DNA of 42,641 nt, from the NCBI GenBank assembly GCA_024641085.1, contig JAHEDT010000025.1:1-42641 (forward strand), in the 5' to 3' direction. Positions 8,046 to 16,087 of this stretch are shown in pieces; the stretch's first letter is position 1; each line of letters begins with the position of its first letter. The notes under the pieces were generated by a model that ran no database searches, was not told the DNA's origin, and was given only the letters and a program-made list of their open reading frames with translations. This DNA is from Geobacteraceae bacterium (GTDB lineage: Bacteria; Desulfobacterota; Desulfuromonadia; Desulfuromonadales; BM103). A program made the translations under genes and the position numbers.

Positions 8046-8050
8046 GGCTT
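8023..8050. promoter_or_regulatory. Inverted repeat overlapping the cco promoter, candidate operator
   Basis: TTGAC (8028-8032), eight bases, then GTCAA (8041-8045) form a perfect palindrome; with the flanks the arms are AAGgtTTGAC and GTCAAggCTT (8 of 10 pairs). It covers the -35 box and most of the spacer of the ccoN promoter, so a protein bound there would block RNA polymerase. The half site resembles FNR/CRP-family half sites (TTGAT), but the 8-base gap is wider than the 4 bases of an FNR box. Regulator unknown. Confidence 0.45.
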
Positions 8051-8270
8051 AATTAAACATAACAAAAATAGTCTCTTTTTTACGGAAATATTAAGTTTTT
8101 GTCAACAGGTGTTTGAAATTTTTCTTTGCCCATGCCTATGCTCGACTCTGCCCAGGAGCCATAACGGCTGTGGCATCGTGGCAAGTCTGTGACCGCGGCG
8201 CCCGCCAGCCGTTGCCTGGTCCGGTGTTCCCGAGGATTTCGCCGTCCCGGCAAGGTTGTGGAAAAAAGCT

Positions 8271-8300
8271 TTGACATGTTTCGAGAGGATTCATTAGGAT
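8271..8300 (+). promoter_or_regulatory. Sigma70-like promoter of the polyprenyl synthase gene
   Basis: TTGACA at 8271-8276, an 18-base spacer and TAGGAT at 8295-8300. Predicted transcription start near 8307, about 30 bases before the ATG at 8337. The remaining intergenic sequence (8051-8270) is AT-rich next to the cco promoter and GC-rich beyond; no gene was seen in it. Confidence 0.55.
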
Positions 8301-8336
8301 AGGCGTTAATTTACCCCCCCTGGATTCCCAATAATT

Positions 8337-9305
8337 ATGGATTTTGTACTCAACCTTCTGAAAGACGAGATCCGTCGCGTCGAGGAACAGTTCCGCGAAG
8401 ACCTGACGTCGCGCGTGCCGTTGATCCGCAAGGTCGGCGAATACGTGCTGGCCAGCGGCGGCAAGCGGGTGCGTCCGATGATGCTGTTGCTCAGCGCCAG
8501 ACTTGCCGGTTACCAGGGGGACGCCCACATCGGCCTGGCCAGCGTTGTCGAGTTTATCCATACCGCGACCCTGCTTCACGATGATGTGGTCGACAGTGCC
8601 GTTCTGCGCCGCGGTCAGGATTCCGCCAATGCGGTCTGGGGGAACGAAGCCAGCGTTCTGGTCGGTGACTTCCTGTTCGCCAAATCCTTTTCCATCATGG
8701 TTCGCGAAGGCAACCTGGATATCCTGCGGACACTCTCCGACGCCACCACCCAGATGGCAGAAGGGGAAGTGCTGCAATTAATCAGCACCAGTGACATCGA
8801 GCTCGATGAAGAGCGTTATATCGAGGTGGTTCAGAACAAGACGGCGGTTCTGCTTTCTGCTGCAAGCCGCTGCGGGGCGATCCTGGGTGGCTGTTCCGCG
8901 GCTGAAGAGCAATCTCTGGCTGATTTTGGCATGGACCTCGGCATCGCCTTCCAGTTCATGGATGACGCGCTGGATTATGTCGCCGACCAGAGTGAATTCG
9001 GCAAGGAGTGCGGTCACGACCTCCTGGAAGGCAAGGTCACCCTGCCCCTGATTCACACCCTGATCCATTGTACCTCCGAAGAACGCGCTCAGGTTGCCGC
9101 TATTGTCGAGCAGGACGTGTTACCCGACGCGGACCTGCAATATGTCGTTCAGCTGATTCATTCCTATGACGGAATCGGCTACACCCGGGAGCGGGCCAGG
9201 ATCCTCGTGGAGTCGGCCAAGCAGCACCTGGCTGCTTTTGCCGAATGCCCGGCCAAGCAGGCTCTTATCCGCCTGGCGGATTACGTCGTCAGTCGCAATC
9301 ATTAG
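8337..9305 (+). CDS. ispB: Polyprenyl (probably octaprenyl-type) diphosphate synthase
   Basis: 322 residues, a trans-isoprenyl diphosphate synthase. Motifs in order: GGKRVRP (substrate diphosphate binding), first Asp-rich motif LLHDDVVD, and second Asp-rich motif FQFMDDALD, the Mg2+ sites. It condenses isopentenyl diphosphate units onto farnesyl diphosphate to give the side chain of menaquinone or ubiquinone. Divergent from the cco operon, so respiratory quinone synthesis and the terminal oxidase share an intergenic control region. The ribosome-binding site is poor (no AGGAG within 12 bases of the ATG). Product chain length cannot be read from the sequence, so IspB versus another long-chain synthase is open. 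Confidence 0.88.
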   Translation: MDFVLNLLKDEIRRVEEQFREDLTSRVPLIRKVGEYVLASGGKRVRPMMLLLSARLAGYQGDAHIGLASVVEFIHTATLLHDDVVDSAVLRRGQDSANAVWGNEASVLVGDFLFAKSFSIMVREGNLDILRTLSDATTQMAEGEVLQLISTSDIELDEERYIEVVQNKTAVLLSAASRCGAILGGCSAAEEQSLADFGMDLGIAFQFMDDALDYVADQSEFGKECGHDLLEGKVTLPLIHTLIHCTSEERAQVAAIVEQDVLPDADLQYVVQLIHSYDGIGYTRERARILVESAKQHLAAFAECPAKQALIRLADYVVSRNH

Positions 9306-9550
9306 CCCTCTACCAATCGGGCTAGAGGTGAAACCCGGCCCTCAGTGAACTCATCTCAATATGGCATACAGGGGAAAATCGAACCCCACTACGTCATATT
9401 CCTGTCTGCATACCGTCTTTTAGCTTTTTAAACTGAATTTTTTCCCAGGGATGTTGCAGATAACGGGGACTTGATGTCTTGGCGCGAAGTTTGCTCTTTT
9501 ATCAAGTCGAGTCTTTCAGTCTCCTGCATTAATCCACCGTTGGGGTTTCC

Positions 9551-9787
9551 ATGGAAAACATTCGGTTGGTTCATCAGCTGGTGTGGGACTTCGAGGGTGA
9601 GCAATACCTGATCGAAGTTTTCAGTCGAGCCGATGGTCATCATTTCGCGCGCACGGTATTCAACCCTCAGGACGTTATCATCTGCGACGGCTCCAGTCTT
9701 GAGGAAGCTTTGCTCAGGCACCGGGAACTGCTCCCCCTCGCCGTGCAATCCCGGCAGATTCATTTGTCTTCGCACCTGATCAACTGA
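9551..9787 (+). CDS. Small protein of unknown function
   Basis: 78 residues starting MENIRLVHQL; not recognised. No signal peptide or membrane helix. Predominantly alternating hydrophobic/polar segments (LVWDFEGEQYLIEVFSR) suggest a small alpha/beta or beta-sheet fold, followed by an acidic helix (SLEEALLRHRELL). A weak purine stretch (GGGG) lies about 7 bases before the ATG. It lies 64 bases before the sensor kinase on the same strand, but the kinase may have its own promoter. The 245 bases between ispB and this gene hold two overlapping short inverted repeats just after the ispB stop and no other gene. Confidence 0.5.
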   Translation: MENIRLVHQLVWDFEGEQYLIEVFSRADGHHFARTVFNPQDVIICDGSSLEEALLRHRELLPLAVQSRQIHLSSHLIN

Positions 9788-9836
9788 TCACAACGTCTAC
9801 ACTCAACAATCCAGATACCCGATCGAAGATTCTTCC

Positions 9837-9845
9837 TGCTATACT
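9837..9845 (+). promoter_or_regulatory. Extended -10 element placed for a leaderless kinase transcript
   Basis: TGC-TATACT at 9837-9845 is a good extended -10 element. The kinase ATG begins at 9852, seven bases after the element, where transcription would be expected to start. There is no ribosome-binding site before that ATG and no -35 box was found. Inference: the kinase may be translated from a leaderless message. Confidence 0.35.
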
Positions 9846-9851
9846 GCACGC

Positions 9852-12350
9852 ATGCTCAGGTTGTCCTTCCACAAGAAAGTCCTCTACGCCTTCTGCGGCC
9901 TGACCCTGCTGCCGCTGATCGCCCTGGCGATTTTTGCCAGCCAGAGCCTGGATACCGTTGAACGTCTGCTGCGTGCCAGCGCCATCACGGCCCTGGACCG
10001 CCAGGCCGCCGAAACCCTCGAAGTGCGTGCTATCATGGTTGCCGATGAGGTCAGGACGTTTCTTCACAGTGTTGAAGATGATCTCGCGGCGCTGGCGCAT
10101 TTGCCTGCTACACCGGAGGTCTACCTCTGGTTCAGCCAGAGCCATCTGCGACTGGTCTGGGAGCGGGTCGGGACCAACCGGGCGCCCAGCGAGAAGAGAT
10201 CGCCGATCCGGCTTTACAGGGACATCGCCTTTATCGACCCGGACGGCATGGAGCGCTTGCGGGTTGTCGATGGCGTTCTCTCCAAAGAGCTGCGAGATGT
10301 CTCCAAGCCTGCCAATACCACCTTCCTGACCGAAAACTATTTTCACGCTGCAAGAAAGCTCCCGGCAGGCGAGGTTTACGTCTCGCATCTGACCGGCTGG
10401 CATGTCAGCAAGCAGGCCCAGCTCGGCAGCGCCGCAACTCCTGAAGAAGCAGTCGAAGGTGCAACTTACCAAGGTGTGGTCCGATTTGCCCAGCCGGTTT
10501 ATGACGTTGACGGCCAGTTGCAGGGGATCATTGTCCTCTCGGTTGACCATCGCCATCTGATGGAGTTCACCCAGCATATAACCCCCACAGATGAGCGCTT
10601 CGTGGTCTTCCCGTCCTATCAGAGCGGCAACTATGCATTCATGTTCGACAATGAGGGTTGGATCATTACCCATCCAAAATTCTGGGATATCAGGGGCCTG
10701 GATAAAGAAGGGCACCTTGTGCCGCCTTACCGGGAGGACTCCGCCCCGGAAGCGATCGCCAGCGGGACAATCCCGTACAATCTGCGTGAAGCGGGCTTTA
10801 TTCACCCCAATTACCCGGCGGTCTATTGGGACGTCCTCGCCGGGCGTGCCGGTGTGGTTGACGTGACCAATGTCGGCGGCTCACGCAAGTTCATGGCCTT
10901 TGCGCCGATCTTCTACAACTCCGGGCCTTACGCCGAAACCGGCGTGTTTGGCGGTATTACGATCGGTGCCGAGGTCAAGCAGTTCCACAGCATGGCGGAG
11001 TCGGCTTCGGCGAATATCAGGCTGCTCTACGAAGCCTTCCTGACCGGGGCCTGGGTGCTGATCGGCCTGACGGCGCTCTTGGTTGCCTTCGTTGCTTACC
11101 GTCTGTCCCACAATATTACCGGCCCGCTGTCCACACTGATTGCCGGCACCCAGGCGATGGCACGCGGCAGACTGGGGACGCAGGTGGCCGTTGCCAACCC
11201 GGTCGAAGTGGCGGAGCTGGCAACGGCGTTCAATACCATGGCCAGGCAACTCAATGAGCGGCGCGAGCGACTGCTTAAAACTTTGGCGGTCCTGCGTCGT
11301 TCACGTAAGGAGATTCAGCAGGAAAGAGATTTCAATCAGACGATCGTGGAAAATGTCGACGTCGGTATCCTGACTCTCGACAGCAGCCAATGTGTCACTT
11401 CTTTGAACGGAGTCGCCGGCACCATCCTGAACATTGCCGAGGAGCCGGTCAGGGGGATGCCCCTCAGGGCCGTCCTGCAGACTTTCCCTGAAATGTATCA
11501 GGCGCTGGCCAAGTCAATGGAGGTCGAGCGCTGGAGTGAATATGTCTCGCTGGAAAGAGAGGGCCGCTCTCTGACCTATCGACTGGCTCTGCATCCAATT
11601 TCGTCGGGTCGGGACGGGGGCCATATCCTGACGATCGAGGATTTGACCGAACGCGTCAATCTCCGTCAGCAGATGGCCCGTTTCGAGCGCCTCGCTTCGC
11701 TGGGGCGCCTTTCGGCCGGTATCGCCCACGAGGTGCGCAACCCGCTGACCGGCATCAGCCTGCTGCTCGACGAACTGCACGACCGGATGCTGGCCAATCC
11801 GGGCGACCAGAAGCTGATCCAGCGCGCACTGCAGGAGATCGAACGCCTGGAGGGCCTGGTCAACGAGCTGCTGAATTTCGCCTCCTTGCCGGATGCTCGC
11901 CTCGCACCCGGCGATCTTGCCGTGGTCCTGCGCGATACGCTCTTCCTGACGAGCAAGCAGTTTCAGAAACAGCACGTTCGGATCCACGAGGAGATTCCTT
12001 CGGAACTGTTGCATCCGCGCATGGACAGCGATCGTCTGAAACAGGCCATCCTGAACCTGCTGACCAATGCGCTGGACGCGATGCCCAAGGGCGGCGAATT
12101 ATGGATATCTGCCCAGGATATCGTCGATGGCTGTCTGTTGACGATCCGCGATTCGGGCCAGGGGATTCCCGCTGACCGGCTCGCGCTGATCTTTGAGCCC
12201 TTTTACACCACCAAGGGCGGGGGAACAGGATTGGGACTCTCCATCACCCACACCATCATCACCAGCCACGGTGGACGCATCGAAGTGCAGAGCAGGGAGG
12301 GAGAGGGCACCGAGTTCAAGATCCATCTCCCTGGCGGTGGCCGAAATTAG
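9852..12350 (+). CDS. Membrane sensor histidine kinase (dCache-HAMP-PAS-HisKA-HATPase)
   Basis: 832 residues. Helix 1 (about 10-30) and helix 2 (about 395-418) enclose a periplasmic part of roughly 360 residues that looks like a double Cache ligand-binding domain (DVDGQLQGIIVLSVD, FDNEGWIITHP). Then come HAMP (about 419-472), a coiled segment, PAS (about 490-600), HisKA with the phosphorylated His626 in GIAHEVRNP, and the ATPase domain with N-box LLTNALDAMP, DSGQGIP and GGGTGLGLSI. This is an NtrB/ZraS-like kinase; the obvious partner is the sigma54 response regulator that follows. The Cache ligand cannot be predicted. A terminator-like hairpin lies between kinase and regulator. Confidence 0.92.
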   Translation: MLRLSFHKKVLYAFCGLTLLPLIALAIFASQSLDTVERLLRASAITALDRQAAETLEVRAIMVADEVRTFLHSVEDDLAALAHLPATPEVYLWFSQSHLRLVWERVGTNRAPSEKRSPIRLYRDIAFIDPDGMERLRVVDGVLSKELRDVSKPANTTFLTENYFHAARKLPAGEVYVSHLTGWHVSKQAQLGSAATPEEAVEGATYQGVVRFAQPVYDVDGQLQGIIVLSVDHRHLMEFTQHITPTDERFVVFPSYQSGNYAFMFDNEGWIITHPKFWDIRGLDKEGHLVPPYREDSAPEAIASGTIPYNLREAGFIHPNYPAVYWDVLAGRAGVVDVTNVGGSRKFMAFAPIFYNSGPYAETGVFGGITIGAEVKQFHSMAESASANIRLLYEAFLTGAWVLIGLTALLVAFVAYRLSHNITGPLSTLIAGTQAMARGRLGTQVAVANPVEVAELATAFNTMARQLNERRERLLKTLAVLRRSRKEIQQERDFNQTIVENVDVGILTLDSSQCVTSLNGVAGTILNIAEEPVRGMPLRAVLQTFPEMYQALAKSMEVERWSEYVSLEREGRSLTYRLALHPISSGRDGGHILTIEDLTERVNLRQQMARFERLASLGRLSAGIAHEVRNPLTGISLLLDELHDRMLANPGDQKLIQRALQEIERLEGLVNELLNFASLPDARLAPGDLAVVLRDTLFLTSKQFQKQHVRIHEEIPSELLHPRMDSDRLKQAILNLLTNALDAMPKGGELWISAQDIVDGCLLTIRDSGQGIPADRLALIFEPFYTTKGGGTGLGLSITHTIITSHGGRIEVQSREGEGTEFKIHLPGGGRN

Positions 12351-12396
12351 CCTGACTGTATCGATCGGCATAGATAAGACTTGAGGAATACAATAC

Positions 12397-12421
12397 AAAC
12401 GGCCAATAACAGCCGTTTTTG
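12397..12421 (+). terminator. Intrinsic terminator after the kinase gene
   Basis: AAACGGC (12397-12403), eight-base loop, GCCGTTT (12412-12418) followed by further T bases. It lies 46 bases after the kinase stop and 74 before the regulator start, so the regulator is either reached by read-through or has its own promoter (none convincing was found). Confidence 0.6.
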
Positions 12422-12494
12422 TTGTGCCCTGCGCCATTTGCCTTTAAACTGAACAGCAAGGTAATTACAGGCTGCCTTGATCAAGGAGTGGCTC

Positions 12495-13883
12495 ATGGAG
12501 CGTATTCTGATCGTGGATGACGAAGCATTCATCCGCGAGAATCTGGAACGGATTCTCGAGGAGGATGGCTATCATCCTTATTCGACGGACAATGGCGATG
12601 ATGCCGTCAAGGAGGTCAGCGAAGCGGATGTCGACCTGGTGCTGCTCGATCTGAATCTCGGTGCCCAGAGTGGTCTCGATGTCCTGCGCGCCATGCGTGA
12701 AATCGATCCCGGTCTGCTGGTGATTATTATCACCGGATACGGAACCGTGGAAAGTGCCGTCGAAGCTTTGAAACTGGGCGCTTATGACTACATCAAAAAG
12801 CCCTTCAAGGCGGATGCGATCCGCCTGATCGTTCGCCTGGCGCTGGAAACCCAGAACCTGCGCCGTGAAGTCCGCCAGTTGCGGCGCGGCAGCCAGACTC
12901 GCGAATTGACCGGAGCCAACCTCATGGTCGGATCCAGCGAACAGCTCACCCAGGTCTACCGGCAGATTCGTGAAGTGGCCAAACATGAGACCTCCACGGT
13001 GCTGATCACCGGCGAATCGGGAACCGGCAAGGAACTGGTCGCGCGCGCAATTCATCAGTTGTCACCCCGCAAGGATCGCCCTTTCGTCGAGATCAACTGT
13101 GGCTCCCTGCCTTTCAACCTGCTCGAAACCGAGCTGTTCGGCCATGAGCGGGGCGCTTTCACCGATGCGAAGAGTCGTAAAATCGGTCTTTTCGAGGAAG
13201 CCAACGGCGGTACGTTCTTTCTTGACGAGATTGGTGAAATGGACATGAATCTCCAGGTCAAGCTGCTCAGGGTTCTCGAGGATCGTAAAATCCGCCGACT
13301 GGGAGGTACCCGGAATATCGACATCGATGTGCGGGTGATGGCCGCCACCAACCTGCAGCTCAAGGAAGCGATTGAACGCAAGGCCTTCCGCGAGGACCTT
13401 TTCTACCGGCTCAACGTTTTCCCCATTCATGTCCCGCCGCTGCGTGAACGGCGCGGGGACATCCCGGCGCTGCTCGAATTCTTTCTCAAACATTACCGGG
13501 AGGAATTTAACAAAAATGTCCGCGAAATCTCCCGGGCCGCGCTGGATCTGCTGATGCGCTACCACTGGCCCGGCAACGTGCGTGAACTGCGCAACGTCGT
13601 GGAACGTATCTGCATCATGCACAACCAGGAGATCATCACTCCTGAATGCCTGCCTCGAGAAATCTGGGGAACGGAGCCCCAGGGAGAGACCAGTTTCGAG
13701 TACCAGATCCCGCCGGAGGGGATTTTGTTCGAGGAGATCGTCGGGCGTCTGGAAAAGGACCTGGTCACCCAGGCCGTCGGCATTACCGGTGGCAATGTCG
13801 CCAAGACGGCCCGCCTCCTCAATCTGCCGCGTGGCACATTGCGTTACAAAATGGAAAAATATGGCTTGACCGAGACCCCCTGA
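12495..13883 (+). CDS. Sigma54-dependent NtrC-family response regulator
   Basis: 462 residues. The ATG at 12495 is preceded by AAGGAG at 6 bases; an earlier in-frame start at 12477 has none. Receiver domain (1-120) with phospho-acceptor Asp52 (LLDLNLG) and acidic Asp8/Asp9. The AAA+ domain has Walker A GESGTGKE (about 173-180), a sigma54-contact loop GAFTDA (220-225) instead of the usual GAFTGA, Walker B FLDEIGEM, and an arginine-finger region. The C-terminal Fis-type helix-turn-helix (GGNVAKTARLLNLPRGTLRYK) binds enhancers. It pairs with the kinase just upstream. The targets are unknown; a sigma54-like promoter exists in this window at 38769. Confidence 0.94.
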   Translation: MERILIVDDEAFIRENLERILEEDGYHPYSTDNGDDAVKEVSEADVDLVLLDLNLGAQSGLDVLRAMREIDPGLLVIIITGYGTVESAVEALKLGAYDYIKKPFKADAIRLIVRLALETQNLRREVRQLRRGSQTRELTGANLMVGSSEQLTQVYRQIREVAKHETSTVLITGESGTGKELVARAIHQLSPRKDRPFVEINCGSLPFNLLETELFGHERGAFTDAKSRKIGLFEEANGGTFFLDEIGEMDMNLQVKLLRVLEDRKIRRLGGTRNIDIDVRVMAATNLQLKEAIERKAFREDLFYRLNVFPIHVPPLRERRGDIPALLEFFLKHYREEFNKNVREISRAALDLLMRYHWPGNVRELRNVVERICIMHNQEIITPECLPREIWGTEPQGETSFEYQIPPEGILFEEIVGRLEKDLVTQAVGITGGNVAKTARLLNLPRGTLRYKMEKYGLTETP

Positions 13884-13996
13884 CACCCATGCAGACAAGT
13901 AAGCTGCATGCTTGCCGGCGAACGCGGCTCTTGTGATGGATGGTGTTCACCACCTTTGATTAAAAAAACGGTCTTAAGAGATTTTTGAGTCTGATG

Positions 13997-14005
13997 TGCT
14001 ATAGT
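13997..14005 (+). promoter_or_regulatory. Extended -10 promoter for riboswitch A and the REC-PilZ gene
   Basis: TGC-TATAGT at 13997-14005. A start of transcription near 14012 would place the GEMM aptamer at the 5' end of the leader. No clear -35 box at normal spacing (TTAAGA lies 20 bases upstream). The stretch 13884-13996 holds a short inverted repeat (CATGCAG 13888-13894 / CTGCATG 13904-13910) and an A-run, and no gene. Confidence 0.45.
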
Positions 14006-14014
14006 TCATATCAA

Positions 14015-14115
14015 GCATCGTATCTCACCGATAATAGCAAACCCGGGGAAACCCGGGGACGCAAAGCCACGGGTCCGCTGCAGCAGAGCAGAGCGGATCG
14101 CCGGGCTGCCGAAGC
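14015..14115 (+). ncRNA. GEMM-I cyclic-dinucleotide riboswitch A
   Basis: Core elements of the GEMM-I (cyclic-di-GMP-I) aptamer are present in order: GCAAACC (14037-14043); a perfect CCCGGG stem closed by a GAAA tetraloop (42-57); GGACGCAAAGCC (57-68); a second stem TCCGCT/AGCGGA (74-79 with 92-97); and GCCGGGCTGCCGAAGC (14100-14115). By alignment to the Vc2 aptamer, recalled from memory, the base at Vc2 position 20 is A (14036). Known c-di-GMP aptamers have G there, while the GEMM-Ib type that senses 3',3'-cGAMP in Geobacter has A. The ligand is therefore uncertain, with cGAMP favoured. It controls the REC-PilZ gene through the terminator at 14137. Confidence 0.88.
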
Positions 14116-14136
14116 GGGGTAGGCCAAGCAGGACAG

Positions 14137-14169
14137 ACCCGTCTCCGCAATCGCGAGCCGGGTTTTTTT
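14137..14169 (+). terminator. Riboswitch A expression-platform terminator
   Basis: ACCCG (14137-14141) pairs with CGGGT (14159-14163), with further pairs CTC/GAG and CGC/GCG inside, followed by seven T. The 5' arm GACCCGT (14136-14142) is also the exact complement of ACGGGTC (14069-14075) in the aptamer. A folded, ligand-bound aptamer would thus release the arm and allow termination: an OFF switch by this reading. Confidence 0.75.
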
Positions 14170-14192
14170 GGTTCTGGACTTCAGGAGTTTTT

Positions 14193-14945
14193 ATGGATGA
14201 ACGGCCGATTGCAGTGGTGGTTGACGAGAGTAAACCTTTTCTCATGTACCTCTCGAAATTACTCAACCGCATGGGCCTCCAGGTCCTGCCGGTCAGTCAT
14301 GCCGGTGAAGCGCTCGAGATTTGTCGGGTGACCCGTCCGCATCTCGTGACCATGGATATGAGGATGCCCGATATGGACGGACTGGAGGCCCTGCGGATCA
14401 TACGTGAAGATCAGGACCTTGCCGATCTGCCGGTGATCATGATCTCCAGTTACCAGGAGAAGAGCCGGCAGTGGGAGGCCTTGAGCCTCGACTGCATCGA
14501 TGTGCTCGAAAAACCGGTTGATCTACGGCGACTGCACAAGGCGATTCAGCGCTGCAACCTTTATCCCGGCGGGCGGCGCCGTTACCTGCGGGCACCCTTC
14601 TACAAGACGGTTGGCCTGCATCACCAGGAGACCCGCTATGAAGTGACGAGCAGCAACCTTTCCGAGCGGGGGATCTTCCTGCAACTGGGCGAGCAACTGC
14701 CGAAAGGCGCTCACGTCGATGTCGACCTTCCGCTCTCCACGGATGCAAACTTGCGAGTTGGTGGCTCGGTGATTTATTCCAGGGTCGATGATCAAGATGG
14801 CACGGGAATCTCGTCCGGTACCGCAATCAAGTTCGATCGCCTGACTCTTCAGCACCTGGAAATTATCTCTGCTTTGGTTGCCGAACTGCTGATCGGTGAC
14901 ATCGTCGCCGAGCAGACCGAGCCGGTTGTCAGTCCGAACCGCTGA
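14193..14945 (+). CDS. Response regulator with receiver and PilZ domains
   Basis: 250 residues with AGGAG five bases before the ATG. The receiver domain (about 5-120) has Asp55 as phospho-acceptor in TMDMRMPDMDG, an acidic pair at 11-12, and the conserved Lys107 in EKPVD. A PilZ domain follows (about 126-235) with the c-di-GMP site RRRYLR (RxxxR, 129-133) and NLSERG (155-160, the D/NxSxxG motif). Such proteins couple phosphorylation to c-di-GMP binding, often in motility or surface behaviour. Its message carries GEMM riboswitch A, so both its expression and its activity depend on cyclic dinucleotides. No cognate kinase is adjacent. Confidence 0.92.
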   Translation: MDERPIAVVVDESKPFLMYLSKLLNRMGLQVLPVSHAGEALEICRVTRPHLVTMDMRMPDMDGLEALRIIREDQDLADLPVIMISSYQEKSRQWEALSLDCIDVLEKPVDLRRLHKAIQRCNLYPGGRRRYLRAPFYKTVGLHHQETRYEVTSSNLSERGIFLQLGEQLPKGAHVDVDLPLSTDANLRVGGSVIYSRVDDQDGTGISSGTAIKFDRLTLQHLEIISALVAELLIGDIVAEQTEPVVSPNR

Positions 14946-15082
14946 GCGCCCCGTTCCTGTTCTCTGGTCAGGTTTGGGCTGTATTTCGAGATGTTTTCAG
15001 ATATCCTTTGATTGATTCACATGCGTGCTGGGCAGTGCGTTGAAAAACCTCTTCCTGGCTGACCATCTTTCGAGAGGCTTGC

Positions 15083-16087
15083 ATGCAGAATTCAACCTGG
15101 ACCCCGCCTGAACTGTTGAAAATGTCCGGCAGCTACTGGGAAGCCTGTGCCCTGCATGCCGGTGTCAAACTTGACCTGTTTACGCCCCTGGCGAAAACTC
15201 CGGCGACGGCGGCTGAGCTGGCCGGACGGCTTGGTCTCGACTCGCGGGGCCTGGCCATGCTGCTCGACGCACTGGCCGCCCTGGAACTGCTGACCAAGGA
15301 GGGTGCGCGTTACCAGGCCACGCCTTTTGCGGCCCAGTTCCTTGCTGTCGATTCGGCCGCCTACCTCGGCCACATCATTCAGCATCATCATCACCTGGTC
15401 GACAGCTGGGCCCGCCTGGATCAGGCTGTTCGCACCGGCGAGCCGAGCCGGCGGCGGGTTTCGCACGATTCCGAGGAGATCGAAAGGGAGAGTTTCCTGC
15501 TCGGCATGTTCAACCTGGCGATGCTCCTGGCGCCGCGGGTTGTCAGGCAGATCGATCTGTCCGATCGCAAGCGCCTGCTCGATCTCGGCGGTGGGCCGGG
15601 TACTTACGCCATCCATTTCTGCCAGCAGAACCCGGATCTGCGCGCCACTGTTTTCGATCTGCCGACCACCCGGCCGATTGCCGAAAAAACGATCGGCAGG
15701 TTCAGCCTGCAGGAGCGCATCAAATTCGTCGCCGGTGACTTCCAGGCGGACACCTTGTGCGGCAGCTACGATGTCGCGTGGCTCTCCCACGTACTGCACG
15801 GCGAGGGTGAGGCGGAATGCGCCAGGATGCTGAAGAAAGCGACCGGTGTCCTCGAACCGGGCGGGGTGCTGCTGGTCCAGGAATTCATCCTCGAAGACAG
15901 CCGCGACCGGCCGCTCTTTCCGGCGTTGTTCTCCCTGAACATGCTGCTCGGGACTCCGCAGGGCAAAGCCTACAGTACGGGCGAACTCAAGGCTCTGTTG
16001 ACAACCGCCGGCCTGGAACAGATCGAACGGCTGCCGATGGACCTGCCCAACGGCGCCGGAGTGATCGGCGGCCGCAAACCCGGTTAG
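15083..16087 (+). CDS. SAM-dependent O-methyltransferase (acetylserotonin/hydroxyneurosporene type)
   Basis: 334 residues, starting MQNSTWTPPE with GAGAGG five bases upstream. The N-terminal half (about 10-100) is a winged-helix dimerisation domain of plant-type O-methyltransferases (LAGRLGLDSRGLAMLLDAL). The C-terminal half is a Rossmann methyltransferase with the SAM motif LLDLGGGPGTYA (about residue 170) and VLEPGGVLLVQEF. A His-rich stretch (HIIQHHHHLV, about 93-102) lies between. Family members methylate hydroxyl groups of small aromatic or isoprenoid compounds; the substrate is unknown. It appears to be a single-gene unit between the two riboswitch-controlled genes. Confidence 0.82.
   Translation: MQNSTWTPPELLKMSGSYWEACALHAGVKLDLFTPLAKTPATAAELAGRLGLDSRGLAMLLDALAALELLTKEGARYQATPFAAQFLAVDSAAYLGHIIQHHHHLVDSWARLDQAVRTGEPSRRRVSHDSEEIERESFLLGMFNLAMLLAPRVVRQIDLSDRKRLLDLGGGPGTYAIHFCQQNPDLRATVFDLPTTRPIAEKTIGRFSLQERIKFVAGDFQADTLCGSYDVAWLSHVLHGEGEAECARMLKKATGVLEPGGVLLVQEFILEDSRDRPLFPALFSLNMLLGTPQGKAYSTGELKALLTTAGLEQIERLPMDLPNGAGVIGGRKPG

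Noticed and set aside
9361-9392. tRNA T-arm-like sequence on the minus strand (GGGGTTCGATTTTCCCC, followed by TGTATGCCA)
   Set aside because: No matching acceptor 5' strand, D-arm or anticodon arm lies upstream. At most a remnant or chance; no integrase gene is nearby to support an attachment site.
9780-10805. Minus-strand open frame of 341 codons opposite the sensor kinase
   Set aside because: The opposite strand encodes a complete kinase with all motifs; this frame has no recognisable domain or ribosome-binding site.
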